A program made the position numbers and the translations under genes. This document shows, piece by piece, positions 51,475 through 61,571 of a stretch of 64,000 nucleotides of DNA. How positions within the stretch are numbered: the stretch's first letter is position 1; the number at the start of each line of letters is the position of its first letter. This DNA is from Paraburkholderia caribensis (GTDB lineage: Bacteria > Pseudomonadota > Gammaproteobacteria > Burkholderiales > Burkholderiaceae), in contig NZ_CP026101.1 in assembly GCF_002902945.1 (NCBI RefSeq), positions 2,170,001-2,234,000 on the forward strand, in the 5' to 3' direction. Under the pieces are notes generated by a model. The model saw only the letters and a list, made by a program, of their open reading frames with translations. It was not told the origin of the DNA and did no database searches.

Positions 51475-52083
51475 ATGACACTTCGCCCCGACGCCACGAC
51501 GCTCGACGCCTACACCCAAGGCGCCGCCCGCTATTCGCGCGAGTGGCTCGACCAGCCGCCGCCCGACGATATGTACGCGCTGTGGGCAAACCATCTGCTG
51601 CCTGCGGGCAAGACGGCCGATATCGGCTGCGGCAACGGGCGCGATGCCGCATGGCTCGCGGATCATGGGTATCGCGTGACGGGGTTCGACGCGTCGGCGG
51701 GCTTGCTCGAAGAGGCGCGGCGGCTTTATCCGCAGATTGCGTTTCGCGTCGCCGTGCTGCCGTGGCTCGTCGAGATCGACGAGCAGTTCGACAACGTGGT
51801 CTGCGAAACCGTGCTGATGCATCTGCCCGTCGACGCCATCACCGATGCCGTCGACAACCTCGTGCGCATCCTGCGGCCCAACGGCATGCTGTATCTGTCG
51901 TGGCGCGTGACGGAAGGCGCGGACGCGCGCCAGCCGGACGGACGGCTTTACTCGGCGTTCGAGCCGTCGCTCGTCACGGACGCGCTGGCCAGTTGCGTGA
52001 TCCTGTTCGCCGACGACACGACCAGCGCAAGCTCCGGCAAGCGCGTGTGCCGCGTCATCGCGTCGAAGCGGTCGGAAGACTGA
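51475..52083 (+). CDS. Class I SAM-dependent methyltransferase
   Basis: A 202-residue methyltransferase of the Rossmann type. Motif I is TADIGCGNGRDAAWLADHGYRVTGFDASAGLLEEA, with the SAM-binding glycine-rich loop and an acidic residue (Asp) at the end of strand 2. Motif post-I and IV follow in DNVVCETVLMHLPVDAITDAVDNLVRILRPNGMLYLSWRV. The start at 51475 (MTLRPD) gives a compact protein; the open frame extends to 51247 with poor coding character. The substrate is not predictable; small-molecule acceptors such as tellurite or thiols are possible for short members of this class. Confidence 0.85.
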   Translation: MTLRPDATTLDAYTQGAARYSREWLDQPPPDDMYALWANHLLPAGKTADIGCGNGRDAAWLADHGYRVTGFDASAGLLEEARRLYPQIAFRVAVLPWLVEIDEQFDNVVCETVLMHLPVDAITDAVDNLVRILRPNGMLYLSWRVTEGADARQPDGRLYSAFEPSLVTDALASCVILFADDTTSASSGKRVCRVIASKRSED

Positions 52084-52114
52084 GCGGAGAACCGAGCGCG
52101 CCTCGGGTCACGTC

Positions 52115-53158
52115 TCAGGTGATGCCGAGACACGCGCGGATCGCGGGCAGCATGGCCTCGACGGCCGCGCGCCCTTCCTCTATCGCGGGCCTCGCGCGGT
52201 GAAAATCGAAGATGCCCATGCCGGCGAGGCGCGGCTGGATCAGGATGTCGGCGGGCTCGCCCGCAAGGCGGCTGCGCGTGATCCGCACCTGCATGATGTC
52301 GATGCTTTGCGCGATCGAACTGAGCATCGACGGCACGCGCGCGCTGGGCGCGGGCGGCACGCGCACGTCGCGCGAATACTGTTCGGGCGACGGCTGCAGC
52401 CAGGCGGGAAACGGCCTGCCGTTGCGCCTTAGCAGAACGGGCGGAGCAGGCGTCGCGATAGCGGGTGGCGGCGCATCGGGATCGAGCGGCAGCGGCTCGG
52501 ATTCCCCGACGGCCCGTTCGATCACGGCCTCGATGGATTCTTCCGTCGGCATGGGCGGCAGATCGACCACCGCGCCGCCGAAGTCACGGCCATTCAGAAT
52601 GTCGTTGTTCAGGTCCACGGCGATCACGCAATCGGCCCGCATGCCGCGCGCCGCCGACACGGGCACGGGGTTCGACAGCCCGCCGTCGACGAGCCACACG
52701 CCCTCGTGCAGCACCGGCGTGAAAATGCCCGGAATCGCAATCGACGCGCGCACCGCGTCCACCACGCCACCGTCCTGCAGCCACGTCTCGCGGCCCGAAT
52801 CGAGCTCCGTCGCGACGGCGGCGAACGGCATCTGCAACTGACTGATCTCGCGTCCGTTGAAGCGGTTCGCAAACACCTGGATGACCTTCCTGCCGCCCAG
52901 CAGGCCGCCCGAGAAACGCAGATCGAGCAGACGCACGACCGACTGCCACGTGAGCCCCGTCACCCACTCTTCGAGCCAGTCGAGATCGCCGTTCGCATAG
53001 ACAGCGCCGACCAGCGCGCCGATCGACGTGCCCGCCACGAGGTCCGGCTTGATGCCCGCCTCGTGCAGCGCCCGGATCGCCCCGATGTGCGCCCAGCCGC
53101 GCGCGGCCCCGCCGCCGAGCACGAGGCCGATGCGCTTGTATCGCCTTCGTGTGGCCAT
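52115..53158 (-). CDS. Patatin-like phospholipase (RssA/NTE type)
   Basis: A 347-residue lipid acyl hydrolase. The oxyanion hole is GLVLGGGAARGWAHIGAI (about residues 11-28), the nucleophile elbow GTSIG places the catalytic Ser at 45, and the dyad Asp is in VDGGLSNPVP. The last 120 residues are proline-rich and then resemble the tail of bacterial RssA-like proteins (ILIQPRLAGMGIFDFHRA). No signal peptide is visible, so it is probably cytoplasmic or membrane-peripheral. The ATG at 53158 is the first residue before the conserved domain. Confidence 0.9.
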   Translation of the reverse strand: MATRRRYKRIGLVLGGGAARGWAHIGAIRALHEAGIKPDLVAGTSIGALVGAVYANGDLDWLEEWVTGLTWQSVVRLLDLRFSGGLLGGRKVIQVFANRFNGREISQLQMPFAAVATELDSGRETWLQDGGVVDAVRASIAIPGIFTPVLHEGVWLVDGGLSNPVPVSAARGMRADCVIAVDLNNDILNGRDFGGAVVDLPPMPTEESIEAVIERAVGESEPLPLDPDAPPPAIATPAPPVLLRRNGRPFPAWLQPSPEQYSRDVRVPPAPSARVPSMLSSIAQSIDIMQVRITRSRLAGEPADILIQPRLAGMGIFDFHRARPAIEEGRAAVEAMLPAIRACLGIT

Positions 53159-53282
53159 TGTTGTTTTCTCCCTTGTTTGCAGGCGTTTTCTGTTTGGACC
53201 GTGGCGTTCTGCTTTCGTTTTCGGCCCTCTTTCGAAGCCCTCGCTTCCTGCCGCCCTGCTCGCCCCGGCTGATCCGCCTCCG

Positions 53283-53852
53283 TCAGTGCCCGCGCATCAC
53301 GTCCGAGCGCGAGGTCGTGTAGACGACGTGATTGACGTCGAAATGCACGTTGAAGAAGCCCTCTTCCGTGACGCCGCCCTCGCGCCACTTCCAGCTCCAT
53401 ACCGTCTCGGGCTTGAGCGGATATACGGCCACTTCGCCGGGCTTGCCGAGCAGGCGGCGCACTTCGTCTTCCGTCATGCCGGCGCGGATCTTCGCGAAGT
53501 TCGCGGCGGTCAGCACCTGCGTGATCGCCTGCAACGTGCCGTCCGGGCCGATGTCGACCATGTAGGTGTTGAGGCCTTGCGGACCGCGCGGATATTCGAA
53601 GCGTTTCGAGCCGTCGGTGAACTGGCGCTCGGTTTCGGGCTTGCCCATCTGGTCGCGGATCTGCGCCTCGGTCGTAATGCCGGGCGTGAGTCCTTTCAGA
53701 AGCAGCGCATCCGGTTTGACGGCGTTGAAAAATTCCTTGAGCTTTTGCACGGCTTGCTCGCTCTGCTGGTCGTCGCAGCCGGCGAGCGCGGACAGCGCGC
53801 CAGCCATGGCCACGGAAAGCATCATGTTGCGCAACGAGGTGCGATTGACCAT
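53283..53852 (-). CDS. SmpA/OmlA-like lipoprotein
   Basis: A 189-residue outer-membrane lipoprotein with the signal MVNRTSLRNMMLSVAMAGALSALAGC (Cys26). Two copies of an SmpA/OmlA (BamE-like) fold are likely: LLKGLTPGITTEAQIRDQMGKPETERQF and IRAGMTEDEVRRLLGKPGEVAVYPLKPETVWSWKW. BamE-type proteins help outer-membrane protein assembly; this one is longer and not in a bam context, so its role is unsure. The ATG at 53852 gives the lipobox; the longer frame to 54101 is not used. Confidence 0.8.
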   Translation of the reverse strand: MVNRTSLRNMMLSVAMAGALSALAGCDDQQSEQAVQKLKEFFNAVKPDALLLKGLTPGITTEAQIRDQMGKPETERQFTDGSKRFEYPRGPQGLNTYMVDIGPDGTLQAITQVLTAANFAKIRAGMTEDEVRRLLGKPGEVAVYPLKPETVWSWKWREGGVTEEGFFNVHFDVNHVVYTTSRSDVMRGH

Positions 53853-54064
53853 CTTCGGTAACTTCAGACACAAACGATGTGAACGACCCAGAGCATAACC
53901 CGGTCGACACCCGGATCGCGAACGATGGCTGCGCAGATGTGTATGGAAAGTTAAAGAATTGCTACGCGAGATTTCTGGCGCGCGAAAAACGGAACCTGCG
54001 ATGAAACCTGGGAGGGCTTGCGATCGGGAACGTGGCGGCGCATGCGGCGACATCGAAAGCGTTT

Positions 54065-54093
54065 CGGCCAGAGGCCGCATGTGCCTCTGGCCG
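54065..54093. other. Stem-loop in the gene-free interval 53853-54776
   Basis: CGGCCAGAGGC-N7-GCCTCTGGCCG, a perfect 11-bp stem. The surrounding 920 bp hold no gene I can support. Apart from this hairpin and a smaller one (CCCTGC/GCAGGG near 54644-54658) I see no recognisable element in it. Confidence 0.45.
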
Positions 54094-54776
54094 TGACGCA
54101 ATTTTCACTGCTATGACGACCGCAAACGGCAGCGGCCGCTGGCCCCTCGACTATCCGGCAAGTGGTGACAATCTAGCGTCAGGTTCGAAAATGCGCGAGA
54201 GCGCGTTTACACCGAATCGGCTGACGAATCGCATGCGATCTCGCGCGCGGCGGCCAGCGATTAGCGTCGGCACGCCAGCCACGCCACTACGTGATGCGTA
54301 TGAAGTCGTCGCGTCGACGCGCCGGCCTGCATACCCGCACCCGGCTGACCCGGCCGGCCCGGTTCGTCCGGGTGTGCACTGCGTAGCCGACCTACGCGTG
54401 ACGTGAGGGGCCGACCGGCGTCGAGGTCCGTGGAGGCCGCCGCCTCGTCACGCGGGCATGCGTTGCGCAGATTCGCGTCGTTGGCGGCGACGATGACACA
54501 TTAACGCTCGCGCGCGCGTATTTCCGTGCGACGGCACACGCATCGAACCTTCTCGAAGCAGCCGCCAACGCATTTCGAGCCCTGTTTTCAGGGGTTTTCT
54601 GCATCGCTGGCCGCGCAGCGTCGGATTCGCGCACACGCCGACCCTGCTGCCGGCAGGGGCATGATCAGCCCGCCAGCAGGAACGGGAGCGCTTTGGCACA
54701 ATCGCTGTTTCCCGCACGCCACGCGGACCTGCGCTTCGCCCTTGCAAAGGACGATGGTTGGCCGCACATCAATACC

Positions 54777-55769
54777 ATGACTCCTTTTTCCGTCCTCGAC
54801 CTTTCTCCCATCACAGCCGGCGCGAGCGCGGCCGATGCGTTCCGCAATTCGCTCGATCTCGCGCAGCACGCCGAGCGCTGGGACTACAAGCGCTTCTGGC
54901 TCGCCGAGCATCACAACATGACGGGTATCGCGAGCGCCGCGACGTCGGTCGTGATCGCGCATGTCGCGGGCGGCACGAAGACGATCCGCGTCGGCTCGGG
55001 CGGTGTGATGCTGCCGAATCACGCGCCGCTCGTGATCGCCGAGCAGTTCGGCACGCTGGCGTCGCTGTTTCCGGGGCGCATCGATCTGGGCCTGGGCCGC
55101 GCGCCCGGCACCGATCAGACCACCGCCCGCGCGTTGCGCCGCGATCTGAACGGCAGCGCCGATTCTTTCCCTGACGACGTCGTCGAACTGCAGCGCTACT
55201 TCGCCGATCCCGTGCCGGGTCAGCGCGTGCGTGCCGTGCCGGGCGCGGGCCTGAAGGTGCCGTTGTGGCTGCTGGGTTCGAGCCTGTTCAGCGCGCAGCT
55301 GGCGGCCGCGCTCGGTCTGCCGTTCGCGTTCGCGTCGCACTTCGCGCCCGACTACATGACGCAGGCACTGCATGTGTATCGCGCGCAGTTCCGTCCGTCG
55401 GAGACGCTCGACAAGCCTTACGCGATGGTCGGCGTGAACCTGTTCGCCGCCGACACCGATGACGAAGCGCGCCGCCTCTTCACGTCGCTTCAGCAGCAGT
55501 TCATCAATCTGCGGCGCGGCACGCCGGGCCAGTTGCAGCCGCCCGTCGATCACCTCGCGGTGTCGGAGATGGAATTGAGCAGCGTGCAGCATTCGCTCGC
55601 GTGCTCGGTGATCGGCGATCGCGAGACGGTTCGCAACGGACTGCGCTCGATCATCCAGCAAACGGGCGCCGACGAGTTGATGCTCACCGCGCAAATCTAC
55701 GATCACGCGGCGCGGCTGCGTTCGTTCGAAATCGGCGCGCAGGTGCGCGACGAACTGGGCGAAGCCTGA
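54777..55769 (+). CDS. LLM-class flavin-dependent oxidoreductase (luciferase-like)
   Basis: A 330-residue enzyme of the bacterial luciferase-like monooxygenase superfamily. It is most like the YhbW group: MTPFSVLDLSPITAGASAADAFRNSLDLAQHAERWDYKRFWLAEHHNMTGIASAAT, with the conserved LAEHH. FMN-binding sequences are VGSGGVMLPNHAPLVIAEQFGTLASLFPGRIDLGLGRAPG and the C-terminal GDRETVRNGLRSIIQQTGADELMLTAQIYDHAAR. The natural substrate is unknown. The start at 54777 is chosen; the frame is open to 54693. Confidence 0.9.
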   Translation: MTPFSVLDLSPITAGASAADAFRNSLDLAQHAERWDYKRFWLAEHHNMTGIASAATSVVIAHVAGGTKTIRVGSGGVMLPNHAPLVIAEQFGTLASLFPGRIDLGLGRAPGTDQTTARALRRDLNGSADSFPDDVVELQRYFADPVPGQRVRAVPGAGLKVPLWLLGSSLFSAQLAAALGLPFAFASHFAPDYMTQALHVYRAQFRPSETLDKPYAMVGVNLFAADTDDEARRLFTSLQQQFINLRRGTPGQLQPPVDHLAVSEMELSSVQHSLACSVIGDRETVRNGLRSIIQQTGADELMLTAQIYDHAARLRSFEIGAQVRDELGEA

Positions 55770-55869
55770 GGCCGCCGATTCCCGTCAACGGCGCGTGCAC
55801 GAACGCCCGCGCCTGGCTGAAGCGAAGGCACATGGCTGGCTTCGCTTCCAACCGGCCACCACCGCCCGC

Positions 55870-56946
55870 TCAATGGTTCGCGGGCACAGCGGCGAGTCCT
55901 TCCAGCAACGCTTTGTGAAATGCCGCCGGGTCCTGCATCTGCGGCGCATGACCGAGTTCGGCGAACTCGACCAGCGTCGCGTGCGGAATCGCCTGCGCGG
56001 CCGCCTTGCCCAGTTCCGGATAGTGACCGATCTTCGCGCGGACCTGAGGCGGCGCGGCGTCCTTGCCGATCGCGGTGGTGTCCTTCTGACCGATCAGCAG
56101 CAGCGTCGGCATGCTCAACTGCCCGAGTTCGTAGACGACAGGCTGCGTGTAGATCATGTCGTACAGCAGCGCCGAATCCCACGCCACTTCCTTCTTGCCC
56201 GGCCCGCGATACATGCCCGCGAGCATCTGCACCCACGGCTCGAAATCGCTGCGCCACTGGCCCGAGTAGTAGGTCGCCTGCTCGTAGCGGCGGATGCCGT
56301 CGGCCGTGGTCTTCAGTTCGCGCTCGTACCACTGGTCGACGGATAGCGACGGCACGCCCTTCGCCTTCCAGTCCTCCAGCCCGATGGGATTGACGAGCAC
56401 CAGTTGCTGCGTCTGCGCCGGGTACATCAGCGCGTAGCGGACGGCCAGCATGCCGCCCGTCGAATGTCCGACGATCGTCGCGTTCTTCACACCGATCGAT
56501 TCGAGCAGCGCATGCGTGTTGCGCGCGAGCTGCTGGAAGCTGAACTGGTAGCGCTGCGGCTTGCTCGACTTGCAAAAGCCGATCTGGTCGGGCGCGATCA
56601 CGCGATACCCCGCCACCGACAACCGCTCGATCGTGCTTTCCCATGTCGCGCCGCAAAAATTCTTGCCGTGCAGCAACACGACGGTGCGGCCGTTCGGATG
56701 CTCGGGCGCGATGTCCATGTAAGCCATATGCAGCGCCTCGCCCTGCGACGTGAACTCGAACTGCCGCACGGGCGCGGGATAGTTGAAGCCCTGCAACTCG
56801 GGACCGTACGCAGGCCCGTCGTCAGCGACCGCGCCCGGCGCAGGCGGGGCGGCGGCATTGACGGCATCGGCGGCGCACGCATCGAGGCCCAGCATGGCGA
56901 CGCAGGCGGACAGGGAAACAGCAACGAGGGATGAACGGATTGTCAT
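55870..56946 (-). CDS. Exported alpha/beta hydrolase
   Basis: A 358-residue alpha/beta-fold hydrolase with a signal sequence (SLVAVSLSACVAMLGLDACAADA). The oxyanion region is VVLLHGKNFCGATWESTIERL, the nucleophile elbow VGHSTGGM sets Ser162, and the C-terminal LGHAPQMQDP carries the catalytic His. The sequence resembles peptidase S33-like or haloalkane dehalogenase-like hydrolases, and no substrate can be named. The 480 bp to glgC (56947-57427) contain no further feature I can support. Confidence 0.88.
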   Translation of the reverse strand: MTIRSSLVAVSLSACVAMLGLDACAADAVNAAAPPAPGAVADDGPAYGPELQGFNYPAPVRQFEFTSQGEALHMAYMDIAPEHPNGRTVVLLHGKNFCGATWESTIERLSVAGYRVIAPDQIGFCKSSKPQRYQFSFQQLARNTHALLESIGVKNATIVGHSTGGMLAVRYALMYPAQTQQLVLVNPIGLEDWKAKGVPSLSVDQWYERELKTTADGIRRYEQATYYSGQWRSDFEPWVQMLAGMYRGPGKKEVAWDSALLYDMIYTQPVVYELGQLSMPTLLLIGQKDTTAIGKDAAPPQVRAKIGHYPELGKAAAQAIPHATLVEFAELGHAPQMQDPAAFHKALLEGLAAVPANH

Positions 56947-57427
56947 AGGGTGGCGGACAAAGGCAAGGACAGGAGCACGGGAACCACAGGTCCGTCATGA
57001 TGCCCGCGTCGCGGCCCGCTTGCAGCGCCGCGCACACGGCCGCGCCCGAAGCTGCCGCGGCCGTGTGCGCCAAACAGCCGTTTCAGGTTCCGCGTGGTCG
57101 GTCCGGCATAATTTGCCCGAACGGCTGACGATCCTGCGCCGCGAGCCCGCCCTTTCTACCGGCCCGCGCGCGGCCTCTCCCGCCTGATCGCGCACGAATG
57201 TGGCATGGCGAACGCGGCATGTTGCGCGCGGCAGGCGCATGGTCCAGACTAATCGCTGGCTGGCGGGAACGTGCATGGCGAACGCCAGCCGCCAGGCAGG
57301 CGAGAAGCAACGCGCATCAGAACAAGACCACGACGGCAACGCACAGCGCCAGATAAAACAGAAAAACACAGCAACGCCGGGGCAAAGAAAAGCTTCCACC
57401 AGGGCTCACCCATAAACGGAGACGCAC

Positions 57428-58702
57428 ATGGATTCGCCGGCAAGCCTCAACGATCTGCAACACACGACACTCGCCATCGTCCTCGCAGGCGGACGCGGCA
57501 CGCGCCTCGGGCCGCTGACCAACAAGCGCGTGAAGCCCGCCGTGCACTTCGGCGGCAAATACCGGATCATCGACTTCGCGCTGTCCAACTGCCTGAACTC
57601 GGGCATCCGCCGCATCGCCGTCGTCACGCAGTACAAGGCGCATTCGCTGTTGCGGCATGTGCAGCGCGGCTGGGGCTTCCTGCGCGGCGAGTTCAACGAG
57701 TTCATCGACCTGTGGCCGGCGCAGCAGCGTGTGGAAGGCGCGCACTGGTATCGCGGCACGGCCGACGCCGTGTTCCAGAACCTCGACATCATCCGCTCGA
57801 TCGGCCCGAAATACGTCGTCGTGCTGGCGGGCGATCACATCTACAAGATGGACTACACGCGGATGGTGATGGATCACGTCGAATCGGGCGCCGATTGCAC
57901 GGTCGGCTGTATCGAGGTGCCGCGCATGGAAGCCACGGCGTTCGGCGTGATGCACGTCGACGAACAGCGCCGCGTGACGGGCTTCGTCGAAAAGCCCGCC
58001 GACCCGCCCGCGATGCCCGGCCGCCCAGACATCGCGCTAGCCAGCATGGGCATCTACGTGTTCAGCGCCGATTACCTGTACTCGCTGCTCGAGGAGAACA
58101 TCAGCAGCGTCGCGACGGATCACGACTTCGGCAAGGACATCATTCCGCGCGTCGTCACGTCGGGGACGGCGATCGCGCATCCGTTCAGCATGTCGTGCGT
58201 GTCGTCGGACCCGAGCGTCGAGCCTTACTGGCGCGACGTCGGCACGATCGACGCGTACTGGGCTGCGAATCTGGATCTGGCGTCGACGATTCCCGCGCTC
58301 GACCTCTACGACCGCAACTGGCCGATCTGGACGCACCAGGAACAGTTGCCGCCCGCCAAGTTCGTGCGCGACCTGAACGGGCTGCAAGGCTCGGGCACCA
58401 ACCTGATCGTGTGCGGCGGCTGCGTGATCTCCGGCTCGCAGATTTCGCGCTCGGTGCTGTCGTCGAATGTGGTGGTGAATTCGTTCTGTAACATCGCTGA
58501 GGCAGTCTTGTTGCCGCAGGTGTCAATCGGTGCGAGCTGCCGCCTGCGCAAGGTCGTGATCGACCGCGGCTGCCAGATTCCCGACGGCACCGTGATCGGC
58601 GAAGACCCGGTGCGCGACGGCGAACGCTTCTACCGGACCGACAGCGGTGTCGTGCTGGTGACGGCCGAGGCGCTCAAGCGGCAGTCGGCGGCTGCACGGT
58701 AG
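57428..58702 (+). CDS. glgC: Glucose-1-phosphate adenylyltransferase
   Basis: A 424-residue ADP-glucose pyrophosphorylase, the first committed enzyme of glycogen synthesis. The nucleotide-binding N-terminus is LAIVLAGGRGTRLGPLTNKRVKPAVHFGGKYRIIDFALSNCLNSGI. The catalytic and sugar-phosphate regions RGTADAVFQNLDII and VEKPADPP follow, and a C-terminal left-handed beta-helix contains GCVISGSQISRSVLSSNVVVNSFCNIAEAVLLPQVSIGASC. The allosteric lysine is in RVKPAVHF. glgA follows after a 214-bp gap; glgB is not in the window. Confidence 0.94.
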   Translation: MDSPASLNDLQHTTLAIVLAGGRGTRLGPLTNKRVKPAVHFGGKYRIIDFALSNCLNSGIRRIAVVTQYKAHSLLRHVQRGWGFLRGEFNEFIDLWPAQQRVEGAHWYRGTADAVFQNLDIIRSIGPKYVVVLAGDHIYKMDYTRMVMDHVESGADCTVGCIEVPRMEATAFGVMHVDEQRRVTGFVEKPADPPAMPGRPDIALASMGIYVFSADYLYSLLEENISSVATDHDFGKDIIPRVVTSGTAIAHPFSMSCVSSDPSVEPYWRDVGTIDAYWAANLDLASTIPALDLYDRNWPIWTHQEQLPPAKFVRDLNGLQGSGTNLIVCGGCVISGSQISRSVLSSNVVVNSFCNIAEAVLLPQVSIGASCRLRKVVIDRGCQIPDGTVIGEDPVRDGERFYRTDSGVVLVTAEALKRQSAAAR

Positions 58703-58916
58703 CGGCCCGCGGGCGGACCCGGCAGGCGCGGCGATCGCAGGCGGCACGCGACGACGCACGACGCAGTGCGTGGCGCTTCGGCGGGTGCCGCTGCTTGCGG
58801 TTGCATGCCGTTGCGCTCCGCCACGCCCGCGCTGCGCGGCGCGGATCGACACCGTGCGACGCACCGAAACGACACTGCCCAATCCACCGCAACCCCGGCG
58901 AACAGGACTGAAGCCC

Positions 58917-60377
58917 ATGACGATCCGCGCACTGCATGTCGCTAGCGAGCTGTATCCCCTTCTGAAAACGGGCGGCCTCGCCGATGTCGCGGGCGCGCTG
59001 CCGCCCGCGCTGATCGAGCTGGGCGCCGACGTGCGCGTGCTGCTGCCCGGCTTCCCCGCCGTCGTAGCCGGGCTGTCGGACCTGCAGCCCGTCGCGCGGA
59101 TCGGCGATCGCTTCGGCGCGTCGAACGTCACGCTGGAGCGCGGCACGCTGAGCGCGAACGGCCTCGTCGTCTACGTGATCCGCGCGCAGACGCTGTATGA
59201 CCGCACCGGCAATCCGTATCTCGACGCCGAACACGTGCCGTACGGCGACAACGCGCAACGCTTCGCGATGCTCGGCTGGACGGCGGCGCAGATCGCGCAG
59301 CATCTCGATCCCGCATGGGCGCCGCAGATCGTCCACGCGCACGACTGGCACGCGGGACTCGCGCCCGCCTATCTGAAAGCGGCCGAGCGCGAACGCGGCA
59401 AGCCGGTCGCGCGCACCGTCTTCACAGTCCACAACCTCGCGTATCAGGGCGTCTTTCCGTCGCATCAGTTCGGCCAGCTTGGACTGCCCGCGGACTTCTT
59501 CAACATGAGCGGCGTCGAATTCTACGGACAGATGTCGTTTCTGAAGGCGGGCCTGTTCTACAGCGACCGCATCACGACCGTCAGCCCGACCTACGCGCGC
59601 GAAATCCAGACGCTCGCGCAAGGCGGCGGGCTGGACGGACTGTTGAGCCAGCGCTCGCACGATCTGTCGGGGATTCTGAACGGCGTCGACTACACGATCT
59701 GGCGGCCGACCACCGACCAGCTGATCGCCGCGCACTACTCGGACACGCGCCTCGCCGGCAAGCGTGCGTGCAAGACGGCGCTGCAGGAACGCTTCCATCT
59801 CGCGCAGAAAAGCGACGCGCTGCTGTTCGGCGTGGTGAGCCGGCTGACTGAACAGAAAGGCCTCGATCTGCTGCTCGCGGCGCTGCCCGAAATCATCAAG
59901 CGCGGCGGCCAGCTAGTGGTGTTCGGCACGGGCGACCCGGCGCTCGAAAACGGTTTGCAGCTGGTCGCGCAGGCGCATCCCGAAAGCGTTGCCGTCGAGC
60001 TCGGCTTCGACGAAACGCTCGCGCATCAGATCGTAGCGGGCAGCGATGTGATTGCCGTGCCGTCGCGTTTCGAGCCGTGCGGGCTGACGCAGCTCTATGC
60101 GCTCGCGTATGGGTCGCTGCCGCTCGTGCATCGCGTGGGCGGCCTTGCCGATACCGTCGTCGACGCGTCGCTGGAAAACATCGCCGACGATCTGGCGACA
60201 GGCTTCGTGTTCGAGCGCTTCGAGCCGGAAGCGCTCACGGCGGCGATCCGCCGCGCATTCGCGCTGTACGCGCGGCGCACCGACTGGAAAGCCACGCAGC
60301 GCCGCGCGATGCGCCAGGACTTCGGCTGGGGCGCGTCGGCGGAACGCTATCTCGCGCTGTACCGCGAGCTGGTGTGA
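58917..60377 (+). CDS. glgA: Glycogen synthase (ADP-glucose)
   Basis: A 486-residue GT5 glycosyltransferase that extends alpha-1,4-glucan from ADP-glucose. The KTGG motif for ADP-glucose is in YPLLKTGGLADVAGALPPAL, with VHAHDWHAGL and VVSRLTEQKGLDLLL. The C-terminal EX7E region reads PSRFEPCGLTQLYALAYGSLPLVHRVGGLADTV. The start at 58917 (MTIRAL) is the usual one; codons to 58770 upstream are not conserved in style. It is codirectional with glgC and may be on the same mRNA. Confidence 0.94.
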   Translation: MTIRALHVASELYPLLKTGGLADVAGALPPALIELGADVRVLLPGFPAVVAGLSDLQPVARIGDRFGASNVTLERGTLSANGLVVYVIRAQTLYDRTGNPYLDAEHVPYGDNAQRFAMLGWTAAQIAQHLDPAWAPQIVHAHDWHAGLAPAYLKAAERERGKPVARTVFTVHNLAYQGVFPSHQFGQLGLPADFFNMSGVEFYGQMSFLKAGLFYSDRITTVSPTYAREIQTLAQGGGLDGLLSQRSHDLSGILNGVDYTIWRPTTDQLIAAHYSDTRLAGKRACKTALQERFHLAQKSDALLFGVVSRLTEQKGLDLLLAALPEIIKRGGQLVVFGTGDPALENGLQLVAQAHPESVAVELGFDETLAHQIVAGSDVIAVPSRFEPCGLTQLYALAYGSLPLVHRVGGLADTVVDASLENIADDLATGFVFERFEPEALTAAIRRAFALYARRTDWKATQRRAMRQDFGWGASAERYLALYRELV

Positions 60378-60642
60378 GCCGCTCAGCGGGCAGACGCGCG
60401 CATGATCTTGCGCAACATCGGCTTGCGCATTGATGGTTCGACGCAACACGACGGGGCCGGATCGATTCCGGCGCGCGAAAACTCATGTATCTTGTGATGA
60501 ACAGAGCGCGACGCGTCCCGTCGGCGACGCGCTGCCGCGCATCTGCGTTCGTTGTCCGCCGCGCCAAAGCGGTGCATCGAAGCAGGACCATCCGTTGCAC
60601 ATTCTTTCTTCCGGCGCCCTTCCCGCGCCGTATCGGTTCGAC

Positions 60643-61506
60643 ATGAAAAACGTTCTGAGCATCCAGTCGCACGTCGTATTCGGGCACGCGGGCAACAGCG
60701 CCTCGGTGTTCCCGATGCGGCGTCTTGGCGTCAACGTGTGGCCGCTCAACACGGTGCAGTTCTCGAACCATACGCAGTACGGCCATTGGGAAGGCAGCGC
60801 GATCGATGCGTCGCAGATGCTCGCGCTCGTCGAAGGGATTGGCGCGATCGGCGTGCTGCCGCGCTGCGACGCTGTGCTGTCGGGCTATCTCGGCACGCCC
60901 GAGCAGGCGCAGTCGGTGATCGAGATCGTGCGCGCCGTGAAGGCGGCGAACCCGCATGCGCGCTATTTCTGCGACCCGGTGATGGGCACGTCGACGGGCT
61001 GCCGCGTCGAGCCGGGCATCCAGGAGTTTCTGGTCCGGACGATGCCCGAGGTATCCGACGTGATGTGTCCGAACCACAGCGAATTGCAACGGCTCGTCGG
61101 GCGCGAGATCGAGACCGTCGAGGAAGCTGTCGCGGCGTGCCGCGAGGTGATGGAGCGCGGGCCGAAGACGATGCTCGTCAAGCATCTGCTCGATCGCAAC
61201 AGCCTTGCTGACCGCTTCAACATGCTCGTCGTGACGGAGCGCGAAGCGTGGATGGGACAACGGCCGCTCTATCCGTTCGCGCGGCAGCCGGTCGGTGTCG
61301 GCGATCTGACGAGCGCCGTGTTCGTCGCGCGCACGCTGCTCGGCGACTCGGTGCGCAGCGCGTTCGAGCATACCGTCGCCGCCGTGAATGCGGTCGTGCG
61401 CGCAACATGGGACGCGGGGCGCTATGAGCTGGAGATTATCGCCGCGCAGGATGAAATTGCCCGTCCGCGGGAATGGTTCGATGCGTGGGTGGTGGAGTCG
61501 GCCTAG
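60643..61506 (+). CDS. pdxY: Pyridoxal kinase
   Basis: A 287-residue ribokinase-fold enzyme, exactly the length of E. coli PdxY, that phosphorylates pyridoxal in the vitamin B6 salvage pathway. The N-terminus is MKNVLSIQSHVVFGHAGNSASVFPMRRLGVNVWPLNTVQFSNHTQY. The substrate-binding and catalytic sequences include YFCDPVMG, MCPNHSELQRLVG and GVGDLTSAVFVARTLL, where Asp is the catalytic base. A terminator follows 65 bp after the stop. Confidence 0.94.
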   Translation: MKNVLSIQSHVVFGHAGNSASVFPMRRLGVNVWPLNTVQFSNHTQYGHWEGSAIDASQMLALVEGIGAIGVLPRCDAVLSGYLGTPEQAQSVIEIVRAVKAANPHARYFCDPVMGTSTGCRVEPGIQEFLVRTMPEVSDVMCPNHSELQRLVGREIETVEEAVAACREVMERGPKTMLVKHLLDRNSLADRFNMLVVTEREAWMGQRPLYPFARQPVGVGDLTSAVFVARTLLGDSVRSAFEHTVAAVNAVVRATWDAGRYELEIIAAQDEIARPREWFDAWVVESA

Positions 61507-61571
61507 CCAGCGGCGCGATTGACGCAGCGCACACGCTACACGCCTGCGTCGGCCTGACGTCCTATAATGCG

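Noticed and set aside
54160..54220. tRNA-like GGTTCGAAA sequence
   Set aside because: No acceptor, D or anticodon stems could be paired around it.
61563..61568. TATAAT before the acidic protein gene as a confident promoter
   Set aside because: No acceptable -35 box at 16-18 bp, and an intrinsic terminator follows immediately.
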